Assembly: GCA_023428865.1 (NCBI GenBank)
Contig: JAEYWT010000145.1
Span: 1-9,294 of the forward strand
DNA: 9,294 bases
From: Bacteroidota bacterium
GTDB lineage: Bacteria; Bacteroidota; Bacteroidia; Flavobacteriales_F; PHOS-HE28
Direction: 5' to 3'
Position 1 is the stretch's first letter. Each line of letters starts with the position of its first letter. A program made the translations under genes and the position numbers. Under the pieces are notes generated by a model. It was not told the DNA's origin, did not search any database, and saw nothing but the letters and a program-made list of their open reading frames with translations. This document shows positions 1-5,591 of this stretch, in pieces.

Positions 1-1552
1 TGCGGAGATCGACAATGCGTTGGAAAGTGCCGCCTTGGGCAAGTACGCCTTCCTCTACGTATCGCCCGAACGCTTGGCATCCGAACTCTTCTTGGCGCGC
101 TTGCCTCGCTTGCCACTGGGCCTCATCGCTGTAGACGAGGCTCACTGCATATCCCAATGGGGTTATGACTTCAGACCGGCTTACCTCGGTATAGCCAAAG
201 TCCGCGAGCTGCGGCCAGAAGTACCCGTGATCGCCCTAACCGCTTCGGCCACGGAAACTGTTGCCAACGACATCATGGAGCGGCTCGCGTTCAAGGCGCC
301 GCATATCATCCGTGGCTCGTTCCAACGACCAGAACTAACCCTATGGATCAGTCGCGGGGAGGATAAGAACGGCCGCATGTTGCGTGTGCTTCGGCACATC
401 CACGGCACGGCTATCGTGTATGTCCGCGAACGAAGGCTCACCATGCGTATGGCCGCTTTCCTCCAACAGAACGGGGTTTCGGCTGCGGCTTACCATGCGG
501 GCATGGCTCCTGAAGAACGAGACCGTGTGCAGCAGGATTGGACCAGTGGTGCCATGCGTTGCGTGGTGGCCACCAATGCGTTCGGCATGGGCATCGATAA
601 AGCCGATGTACGTGTGGTGATCCACCTGGAGCCGCCACCTGATCTGGAAAGCTATTACCAGGAAGCAGGGCGCGCCGGTCGTGATGGCCAGTCCTCTTCG
701 GCATTCTTGCTGACCGGACCCGGTGATGTGGAGAAGTTGCAGGAGCGCTTCAACGCATCGTACCCCACCTTGGAACAGGTGCGCAAGGTGTATCAGGCCT
801 TCGCCGATATCCATGGCATCGCCTTGGGCTCGGGCCTGTTGGAAGCATACGAAGTGGATAATCGGGCATTGGCCGCTCGCACCAAGTTGCCTGCGGTGGT
901 TGTGGCGCATGCGCTGAAAGCCTTGGAACTCGATGGTAAGCTTAGCCTATCCGATGGCGTGCGCAGTCCATCGCGGGTACTGATCATCGCCGACCAACGG
1001 TTGGTCTATGGTAAACGGGTGAATGATAACCGCCACGGTCCGGTGCTCGAGGCGCTGCTCCGAACTTATGGTGGCCTGTTCGAGGAGCCGGTTCTGATCG
1101 ATGAACTGCGCCTAGCCAAAGGGTTGAAGTGGCAGGTGGAGACCGTGGTGAAACGCCTCCAGGAACTGCATCAACAAAAGGTGATATCGTACAAGGAACG
1201 GAGCGATTCCCCCAGCGCCACCCTGCTCACACCTCGTGCCGATGCCCAGCGCATGGTGTTGGATCCTGCTGCTCTTGCGCAACGCAAACAACGAGCACAG
1301 GATCGCTTGGATGCCATGGTTTCATTCTTGGAGAACACCGAAGAATGCCGGTCTCGCCTATTGATCCGCTACTTCGGCGAAGAGGTGGCCAAGGATTGTG
1401 GTACCTGCGACGTATGCCGCGGAAGGATGACCTACGCCAAACCTGCCCAAGGCGAACACCATGTGGCCGAACCACACGGCCTCTCTCCCAAAGCCGCGAA
1501 GGAATTGCGCTGGGAGCTGGATGAACATGGCGAAGATGGACTTAGTACCTGA
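1..1552 (+). CDS. recQ: RecQ-family ATP-dependent DNA helicase, 5'-truncated by window edge
   Basis: This is an SF2 3'-5' DNA helicase of recombination and replication-fork repair. The reading frame is open from base 2, so the apparent TTG start at base 20 is internal. Roughly 110-115 N-terminal residues, including the Walker A motif, lie outside the window. Counting from the first codon at base 2, the DEAH box is at about residues 45-48 followed by CISQWG, motif III TASAT is at about 80-84, motif V (ATNAFGMGIDKADVR) begins near 190, and motif VI YYQEAGRAGRDG is at 218-229. A four-cysteine zinc cluster (Cys449, 466, 469, 472, as DCGTCDVC) sits near the C-terminus, about 220 residues after motif VI. 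In E. coli RecQ it comes about 55 residues after motif VI. The intervening region looks winged-helix-like (inference). No HRDC domain is evident. It is probably cotranscribed with the glycosylase 15 bases downstream. Family assignment is certain; the choice among RecQ paralogues is not. Confidence 0.96.
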   Translation, partial: AEIDNALESAALGKYAFLYVSPERLASELFLARLPRLPLGLIAVDEAHCISQWGYDFRPAYLGIAKVRELRPEVPVIALTASATETVANDIMERLAFKAPHIIRGSFQRPELTLWISRGEDKNGRMLRVLRHIHGTAIVYVRERRLTMRMAAFLQQNGVSAAAYHAGMAPEERDRVQQDWTSGAMRCVVATNAFGMGIDKADVRVVIHLEPPPDLESYYQEAGRAGRDGQSSSAFLLTGPGDVEKLQERFNASYPTLEQVRKVYQAFADIHGIALGSGLLEAYEVDNRALAARTKLPAVVVAHALKALELDGKLSLSDGVRSPSRVLIIADQRLVYGKRVNDNRHGPVLEALLRTYGGLFEEPVLIDELRLAKGLKWQVETVVKRLQELHQQKVISYKERSDSPSATLLTPRADAQRMVLDPAALAQRKQRAQDRLDAMVSFLENTEECRSRLLIRYFGEEVAKDCGTCDVCRGRMTYAKPAQGEHHVAEPHGLSPKAAKELRWELDEHGEDGLST

Positions 1553-1567
1553 CTGACCATGATCTGA

Positions 1568-2191
1568 ATGGCCATACCAAAAGGTCATGAGATGGTGAAT
1601 TGCATGGAGGCTAAGCCGTTGCCCCTCTCCTACTACCGCGAACGTGATGCACTACAGGCCGCGCGAGACCTGCTTGGCAAAGTGCTCTACACCCGCTTCG
1701 ATGGCGTACTCACTGCTGGCATCATCACCGAGACGGAAGCCTACATGGGTGTGGACGACCGTGCATCCCATGCCTTCGGTGGTCGGCGAACCGCGCGGAA
1801 CGGAATGATGTATGCCGATGGTGGAACTGCTTACGTTTACCTATGCTATGGCATACACCATCTCTTCAATGTGGTGCTACTCGGTCCAGAAGTGCCACAT
1901 GCCGTGTTGGTGCGGGCGATCCATCCGTACATCGGTGAAGACACCATGCAGCTTCGTCGAGGAACACGCACGTTGACCACCGGTGGACCGGGAACACTGA
2001 GCCAGGCACTTGGCATCCGCACCACGCACAATGGAGAAGACCTGAGCGGTCAGCGGATCTGGATCGGTGATGTCGGCATTCAAGTGCCACAGGAGGCGGT
2101 CGTCATCGGTCCACGCATCGGTGTGGAATATGCCGGTACCGATGCCTTGTTGCCATATCGTTACCGCATCGCACCTTCGCACCTACATTGA
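1568..2191 (+). CDS. mpg: DNA-3-methyladenine glycosylase, AAG/MPG family
   Basis: This monofunctional base-excision-repair glycosylase removes alkylated and deaminated purines such as 3-methyladenine and hypoxanthine. It is 207 residues, normal for bacterial members. Compared with human AAG, the general-base glutamate is Glu57 in TETEAY, the base-stacking residues are Tyr59 and His68, the Tyr pair corresponding to 159/162 is Tyr91 and Tyr94 in YVYLCYG, Asn101 matches Asn169 and Arg116 matches Arg182. The GGRRTARN segment (71-78) is also typical. All expected active-site residues are present, so it should be active. The start is uncertain: in-frame ATGs lie at 1568, 1592 and 1604, none with a Shine-Dalgarno, and conserved sequence begins after the third. 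The first is 15 bases after recQ. Its stop codon shares its last A with the fmt ATG, suggesting translational coupling. Confidence 0.93.
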   Translation: MAIPKGHEMVNCMEAKPLPLSYYRERDALQAARDLLGKVLYTRFDGVLTAGIITETEAYMGVDDRASHAFGGRRTARNGMMYADGGTAYVYLCYGIHHLFNVVLLGPEVPHAVLVRAIHPYIGEDTMQLRRGTRTLTTGGPGTLSQALGIRTTHNGEDLSGQRIWIGDVGIQVPQEAVVIGPRIGVEYAGTDALLPYRYRIAPSHLH

Positions 2192-3150
2192 TGGAAGAGA
2201 ACAGACGGATCATCTTCATGGGGACACCCGATTTCGCGGTGGCCACCTTGAACGCCTTGGTTGCGGACGGTTTGAACGTGGTTGCCGTGGTCACCGCACC
2301 CGACCGTCCAGCCGGAAGAGGCAGGCAGTTGCGCGCATCTGCAGTGAAGGAACGCGCGGTGGAGCTGGGCCTTCCCGTACTTCAGCCGGAGAAGTTGAAA
2401 GACCCTGCGTTCAACCAGGAACTCGATCGACTCGTTGCAGCGCTATATGTCGTGGTAGCGTTCCGGATGCTGCCCGAAATGGTCTGGAACAAGCCACCCT
2501 TGGGAACAGTGAACCTCCACGGATCGCTGTTACCAGCCTATCGCGGCGCGGCACCGATCAACTGGGCGGTGATCAATGGTGAAGTACACACGGGGGTCAC
2601 CACCTTCAGGATCCAACACGAGATCGATACCGGCGACATGCTTTTGCAAGAGCGCACACCGATCGGCCCTGATGAGACCGCCGGTGATGTGCATGACCGT
2701 TTGATGGCGATCGGTGCTGCGTTGATGGTGCGCACGGTGCATGGCCTATTCGCTGCGGAATTGCACCCGTTACCGCAGGTGGTCGACCAGAACGCACCGC
2801 CACCAACGGCGCCAAAATTGAACAACGAGAACATGCACGTGCGCTTCGATCGCCCGGCCAGGCAGGTGCATGATCATGTACGTGGTCTTAGTCCCTACCC
2901 TGGTGCGTGGTGTACCTGGACCGACCCGAATGGACAAGCGCAGCACACGAAAGTCCTGCGTACACAGCGCTCGGATCGTAGCACCAATGAAGCCGCTGGT
3001 ACGCTTGTGGTGCATGGACCACGGTTGTTCGTTGCCTGTGCAGACCAGCTGCTGGAGATCATGGAACTGCAAGCGGAAGGCCGCAAACGCATGTCAGCCG
3101 CGGAATTCCTGCGAGGCACACGCAACGTGGAAGGCGGAACACTCGGCTGA
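2191..3150 (+). CDS. fmt: Methionyl-tRNA formyltransferase
   Basis: Fmt transfers a formyl group from 10-formyl-tetrahydrofolate to initiator Met-tRNA, the step that marks it for translation initiation. It is 319 residues, the normal length. The N-terminal Rossmann-like domain begins with IIFMGTPDFAV (7-17). The catalytic triad corresponding to E. coli Asn106/His108/Asp144 is Asn108, His110 and Asp146, and the folate-binding signature SLLPAYRGAAPI lies at 112-123. The C-terminal tRNA-binding OB-like domain carries VRGLSPYPGAW (230-240) and ends in a RMSAAEFLRG motif (300-309). The ATG at 2191 was chosen over the TTG at 2188 because it overlaps the upstream stop (TGATG) and matches family N-termini. 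VVVAFRMLP (87-95) is the form common in Bacteroidota. No U-tract terminator is seen directly after the gene. Confidence 0.97.
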   Translation: MEENRRIIFMGTPDFAVATLNALVADGLNVVAVVTAPDRPAGRGRQLRASAVKERAVELGLPVLQPEKLKDPAFNQELDRLVAALYVVVAFRMLPEMVWNKPPLGTVNLHGSLLPAYRGAAPINWAVINGEVHTGVTTFRIQHEIDTGDMLLQERTPIGPDETAGDVHDRLMAIGAALMVRTVHGLFAAELHPLPQVVDQNAPPPTAPKLNNENMHVRFDRPARQVHDHVRGLSPYPGAWCTWTDPNGQAQHTKVLRTQRSDRSTNEAAGTLVVHGPRLFVACADQLLEIMELQAEGRKRMSAAEFLRGTRNVEGGTLG

Positions 3151-3161
3151 AAGCACCTTAT

Positions 3162-3212
3162 GTTGGGTCAGCCGAAGCACTGATGAACGTCACCTTGTTC
3201 CGTTGACCCAAC
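3162..3212. repeat. Inverted repeat with long loop downstream of fmt
   Basis: GTTGGGTCA at 3162-3170 is the perfect reverse complement of TGACCCAAC at 3204-3212, separated by 33 bases. It lies 11 bases after the fmt stop. There is no U-tract after it, so it is not a classical Rho-independent terminator. It may be a 3'-end stabilising structure, an operator or chance. Confidence 0.45.
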
Positions 3213-3275
3213 GACTATGGAACTCAAGAACGCCCCTTTCCTGAAACCCTTGCTGGGGGCGGGATACAGGCCCAC

Positions 3276-3304
3276 TTATCAACAAACCCCCAATGTTTTC
3301 AACA
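3276..3304 (+). repeat. Two direct DnaA-box-like 9-mers upstream of the HU gene
   Basis: TTATCAACA (3276-3284) and TTTTCAACA (3296-3304) share the pattern TTnTCAACA, in the same orientation with starts exactly 20 bases apart, about two helical turns. They differ from the classical DnaA box TTATCCACA by one and two bases. They lie upstream of the HU promoter. They could be DnaA sites or half-sites for another regulator; function is unproven. Confidence 0.4.
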
Positions 3305-3306
3305 TT
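3292..3306. promoter_or_regulatory. 15-base palindrome, possible operator upstream of HU
   Basis: AATGTT-TTC-AACATT is a perfect 6+6 inverted repeat with a 3-base centre. It ends 24 bases before the -33 element of the HU promoter, a place where an activator or repressor dimer could bind. It partly coincides with the second DnaA-like 9-mer, so only one interpretation may hold. Confidence 0.35.
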
Positions 3307-3330
3307 CTCCGACCATACCGCCGGAAACCG

Positions 3331-3360
3331 TTGACAGACGCGGTCTTCAGGATACATTTG
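3331..3360 (+). promoter_or_regulatory. Bacteroidota-type promoter for HU
   Basis: TTG at 3331-3333, a 19-base spacer and TACATTTG at 3353-3360 match the Bacteroidota housekeeping sigma pattern (-33 TTG/TTTG, -7 TAnnTTTG). Transcription would start near 3366, giving a leader of about 36 bases. From 3368 to the ATG at 3402 the leader contains no G at all and very few T, so it should be unstructured, as expected for a highly expressed gene without a Shine-Dalgarno. Confidence 0.82.
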
Positions 3361-3401
3361 CCCCGAGTTCACTAACAACAAACCAACTCAACACAACAAC
3401 C

Positions 3402-3680
3402 ATGAGCTTGAACAAAGCAAGCATCATCGAGGCTATCGCCGCCGATGCGAAGATCTCCAAGGCTGACGCTAAGCGCGCCCTCGACGCTTTCGTTACCAGC
3501 ACCACCAAGGCGCTGAAGAAAGGCGAGCGCGTTGCCCTCGTTGGCTTCGGTACATTCTCCATCACCAAGCGTGCTGCTCGTAAAGGCCGCAACCCGCAAA
3601 CGGGCAAAGAGATCAAGATCGCAGCCAAGAAGGTGGTGAAGTTCAAAGCCGGCGCCGACCTTCAGGCAAAAGTGAAGTAA
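3402..3680 (+). CDS. hup: HU-family DNA-binding protein
   Basis: This is a small basic nucleoid protein that bends and compacts DNA as a dimer, 92 residues long and typical of HU. The N-terminal helices begin MSLNKASIIEAIAADAKIS. The diagnostic HU/IHF signature GFGTFSITKRAARKGRNP runs from about 48 to 65, with the conserved NPQTGKEI segment forming the DNA-gripping beta-arm. HU or an HU-like homologue is more likely than IHF because the gene stands alone. It is a single-gene transcription unit bounded by a strong promoter at 3331-3360 and a hairpin terminator at 3698-3732. The start follows an A/C-rich leader and matches the family N-terminus. Bacteroidota usually carry several HU paralogues, so the specific role of this copy is unknown. 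Confidence 0.96.
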   Translation: MSLNKASIIEAIAADAKISKADAKRALDAFVTSTTKALKKGERVALVGFGTFSITKRAARKGRNPQTGKEIKIAAKKVVKFKAGADLQAKVK

Positions 3681-3697
3681 GCGGGAACGCACTTCCT

Positions 3698-3732
3698 GAA
3701 AGTCCCTCGCCACCGCGGGGGACTTTCTTTTT
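3698..3732 (+). terminator. Rho-independent terminator after HU
   Basis: GAAAGTCCCTCGC (3698-3710) pairs with GCGGGGGACTTTC (3715-3727) as a 13-bp stem with one T-G wobble and a 4-base loop (CACC), followed by TTTTT at 3728-3732. It begins 17 bases after the HU stop. The trmH start codon is only 16 bases beyond it. Confidence 0.9.
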
Positions 3733-3748
3733 ATCCCACGCCCACGCC

Positions 3749-4429
3749 ATGACCGATCACGAACTCTACGAACAGCTCACACAGTTCATATCGCCCAACA
3801 AGCGCGAACTCTTCGACCGCATGGCACCACTACGCACACGCCATGTGACCGTGGTGTTGGAAGACATCTACCAGTCGCAGAACGCCAGCGCCGTTGTACG
3901 CACCAGTGATCTGGTGGGCTTGCAGGACATCCACGTGATCGAGAACCGCAATGCCTATCAGCTCAATCCCGATGTAACGCTAGGTTCCTCCAAATGGGTG
4001 GATGTGCATCGCTACCGCACCCATGCGAACAACTCCCTCGCCTGTGTGGAAGCGTTGAAGAAGAAAGGCTATCGCGTGGTGGCCACCTCTCCGCGCAGTG
4101 AACACATAACGCCCGAGAGCATCGACCTGGAACGCCCCATGGCCTTCTGCTTCGGAACTGAACTCACCGGCCTGAGCGATGATCTGATGAACGCCGCCGA
4201 TGAACACCTGCGCATACCCATGTTCGGCTTCACCGAAAGTTTCAACATCTCCGTCTCCGCGGCCATCACCCTCTACACCGTGATGCAACGGTTGCGTGCA
4301 AGCGATGTGAAGTGGCAATTGGATGAACAGGAACTCATCGCCCTGAAACTTTCATGGGCACGCAAGATGGTACACAGCGCAGCCCACCTAGAAGAGCGCT
4401 TGAGGAAAGATGCGAAAGAAAAGTCATGA
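3749..4429 (+). CDS. trmH: TrmH-type SPOUT RNA 2'-O-methyltransferase (probable tRNA Gm18)
   Basis: This SpoU/TrmH-family enzyme uses S-adenosylmethionine to methylate a ribose 2'-OH, most likely G18 in the tRNA D-loop. It is 226 residues; E. coli TrmH is 229. Motif 1 is NASAVVRTSDLVGL (45-58), with Asn45 and catalytic Arg51. Motif 2 is FGTELTGLS (135-143), with Glu138. Motif 3 is IPMFGFTESFNISVSAAITLY (156-176). Together these form the trefoil-knot cofactor pocket. The N-terminal extension before VVLEDIYQSQN resembles TrmH, and the protein lacks the L30e-like domain of RlmB, which favours a tRNA substrate (inference). No promoter is seen between the HU terminator and the ATG, so expression depends on read-through or on a promoter inside HU. 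No terminator is visible after it. Confidence 0.9.
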   Translation: MTDHELYEQLTQFISPNKRELFDRMAPLRTRHVTVVLEDIYQSQNASAVVRTSDLVGLQDIHVIENRNAYQLNPDVTLGSSKWVDVHRYRTHANNSLACVEALKKKGYRVVATSPRSEHITPESIDLERPMAFCFGTELTGLSDDLMNAADEHLRIPMFGFTESFNISVSAAITLYTVMQRLRASDVKWQLDEQELIALKLSWARKMVHSAAHLEERLRKDAKEKS

Positions 4430-4537
4430 TCGTGTGGATACAGAGGGGATCTCAACTCCCATCATAGCCAGGGATATTGACAGCAACAGGTTCAGAAGTG
4501 CAACAGCGCTGATGGAAGCTGCGTATACGAGGCCCGG

Positions 4538-4545
4538 TACTTTTG
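4538..4545 (+). promoter_or_regulatory. -7 element of Bacteroidota-type promoter for bTHX
   Basis: TACTTTTG fits TAnnTTTG exactly and lies 24 bases before the bTHX ATG, predicting a leader of about 18 bases that is again A/C-rich. The -33 region is weak, with no TTG at the 19-base spacing, so the promoter call rests on the -7 box. The rest of 4430-4537 shows nothing recognisable. Confidence 0.6.
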
Positions 4546-4569
4546 ACCAAACCCTTAACGAACCATACA

Positions 4570-4779
4570 ATGGGAAAAGGTGACAAGAAGACGAAGAAAG
4601 GAAAGCGCACCATCGGCAGCGCAGGCAAGAGCCGTCCTTCCAAGCGTCACACGCGCGTAGCCGCAGCGAAGAAGGCTGGCGCTGAAAAAGCAGCTCCGAA
4701 GAAAGCAGCTGCTAAGAAAGCCGCCAAGAAAGCAGCTCCGAAGAAGGCCGCTGCGAAAAAGGCTGCTGCCAAGAAGTAG
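4570..4779 (+). CDS. Small ribosomal subunit protein bTHX with histone-H1-like Ala/Lys tail
   Basis: This is a 69-residue, extremely basic protein. Residues 1-28 (MGKGDKKTKKGK, then SAGKSRPSKRH) align with Thermus bTHX (GKGDRRTRRGK, then TYGKYRPRKK), a tiny peptide that stabilises the head of the 30S subunit and is common in Bacteroidota. Residues 30-69 are almost only Ala and Lys with occasional Pro, resembling bacterial H1-like proteins and eukaryotic H1 tails. The tail contains a 14/15-residue duplication beginning AAPKKAAAKK. The ATG at 4570 was chosen over an in-frame TTG at 4543 because it begins the bTHX signature and sits 24 bases after a -7 box. It is a solitary unit with its own promoter and terminator. 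It could act on the ribosome, on nucleic acid more broadly, or both; the tail function is unknown. Confidence 0.85.
   Translation: MGKGDKKTKKGKRTIGSAGKSRPSKRHTRVAAAKKAGAEKAAPKKAAAKKAAKKAAPKKAAAKKAAAKK
4690..4776 (+). repeat. In-frame tandem duplication in the bTHX tail
   Basis: Codons 41-54 (4690-4731) and 55-69 (4732-4776) both begin GCAGCTCCGAAGAA and encode AAPKKAAAKKA followed by AKK or AAKK. The copies differ at several third positions and by one codon, consistent with an older duplication or with selection for the same Ala/Lys periodicity. Confidence 0.75.
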
Positions 4780-4800
4780 ACCACTTCGCACAACAGATAC

Positions 4801-4831
4801 GACCCTGGCTGCGGCCGGGGTCTTCTGTTTT
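4801..4831 (+). terminator. Probable Rho-independent terminator after bTHX
   Basis: GACCCTGGC (4801-4809) pairs with GCCGGGGTC (4814-4822), a 9-bp stem with one T-G wobble and a TGCG loop, followed by an interrupted T-tract (TTCTGTTTT). It starts 22 bases after the bTHX stop. The opposite strand has no T-run, so it serves bTHX rather than the convergent pdxH. Confidence 0.75.
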
Positions 4832-4847
4832 CACCCCTACGCCACTA

Positions 4848-5486
4848 TTACGGTTGCAGGCGAACGCGGCCCCACGTGCCATCGGCGAAATGCTCGAAGG
4901 CGATACGATCGTGCAAGCGACCTGGCCTACCCTGCCAGAACTCGATACGTTGTGCTCGCACGCGGTAGCCGCCCCAATGCAACGGGCGTGGCACCTCGCC
5001 TTCCGCGAAGCGCGCCTTCCACCGATCGTAACGCTCATCCAATTGTTGGCGGTTCTCCACCACCCGACTCTGATCACTGGACCATGCTGCAATGCGGCTC
5101 TCCAAGGGGCGTGAAGCGAAGTAGGCATCGGACTCTTCCGCAGTGACCAACTCCACCTTGCCTTCTATACGGATCTGTTGTTCCAACTGCGGCCAGAAGA
5201 AGTTGAGCGCCGCCCGGGGGTCACGCTCCAGGTCCATCGCCTTGCGACTGTTGTAGTTACTATAGAACACGAACCCGTTCTGGTCGAACGAACGCAACAG
5301 CACCACACGGCAACTAATGGTGAGGCTGCCCGCCGTGGCCAAGGTCATGGCATGTGGTTCGGGTATATCCGCCTTTTGTGCGTGTTCCATCCAACGGCCG
5401 AACAAGGCGATCGGGTCATGGCCCGCTTCCTCTTCGGTCAAACTCTTGCGGGGATAGTCGGTACGGGCGTGGATCGGCGTGGACAT
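4848..5486 (-). CDS. pdxH: Pyridoxamine/pyridoxine 5'-phosphate oxidase
   Basis: This FMN enzyme oxidises pyridoxine or pyridoxamine 5'-phosphate to the cofactor PLP, and is a homodimer of the split-barrel fold. With the start at 5486 it is 212 residues (E. coli 218). The core LLRSFDQNGFVFYSNYNSRK (63-82) holds FMN and substrate contacts. Tyr122, Arg126 and Ser130 in YFASRPLES match the E. coli phosphate-binding set Tyr129/Arg133/Ser137. Arg190 and His192 in RLHDR match Arg197/His199, and the WGGYRV and EFWQG motifs are intact. The position of E. coli Lys72 is Arg65 here. Upstream in-frame ATGs at 5522 and 5531 would add 12 or 15 residues. 5486 fits the usual short N-terminus before RTDY, but it is not certain. 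The gene is divergent from yqgE; the 105-base gap holds no convincing promoter. Confidence 0.94.
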   Translation of the reverse strand: MSTPIHARTDYPRKSLTEEEAGHDPIALFGRWMEHAQKADIPEPHAMTLATAGSLTISCRVVLLRSFDQNGFVFYSNYNSRKAMDLERDPRAALNFFWPQLEQQIRIEGKVELVTAEESDAYFASRPLESRIAAWSSDQSRVVENRQQLDERYDRWKARFAEGEVPRPLHWGGYRVRAQRIEFWQGRPGRLHDRIAFEHFADGTWGRVRLQP

Positions 5487-5591
5487 GCTCTTGCGTTCTT
5501 CGCTACGAAGGTATCCGTTCATCACAACCATTCCACCGTAGCTCGAAGCAATATGCCGTTGTTCGGTAATGCTGCGTAATTTCCGATCGCG

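Noticed and set aside
3231..3261. CGCCCC/GGGGCG inverted repeat as a terminator for fmt
   Set aside because: It has only a 6-bp stem, a 19-base loop and no T-tract.
4543..4569. TTG start adding nine residues to bTHX
   Set aside because: It lies inside the predicted -7 element and the added residues precede the conserved MGKGD start.
5498..5513. Possible pdxH promoter (minus-strand TACCTTCG) overlapping a small dyad CTTCG-TAG-CGAAG
   Set aside because: There is one mismatch in the -7 box, no convincing -33 box, and the dyad is short; not strong enough to annotate.
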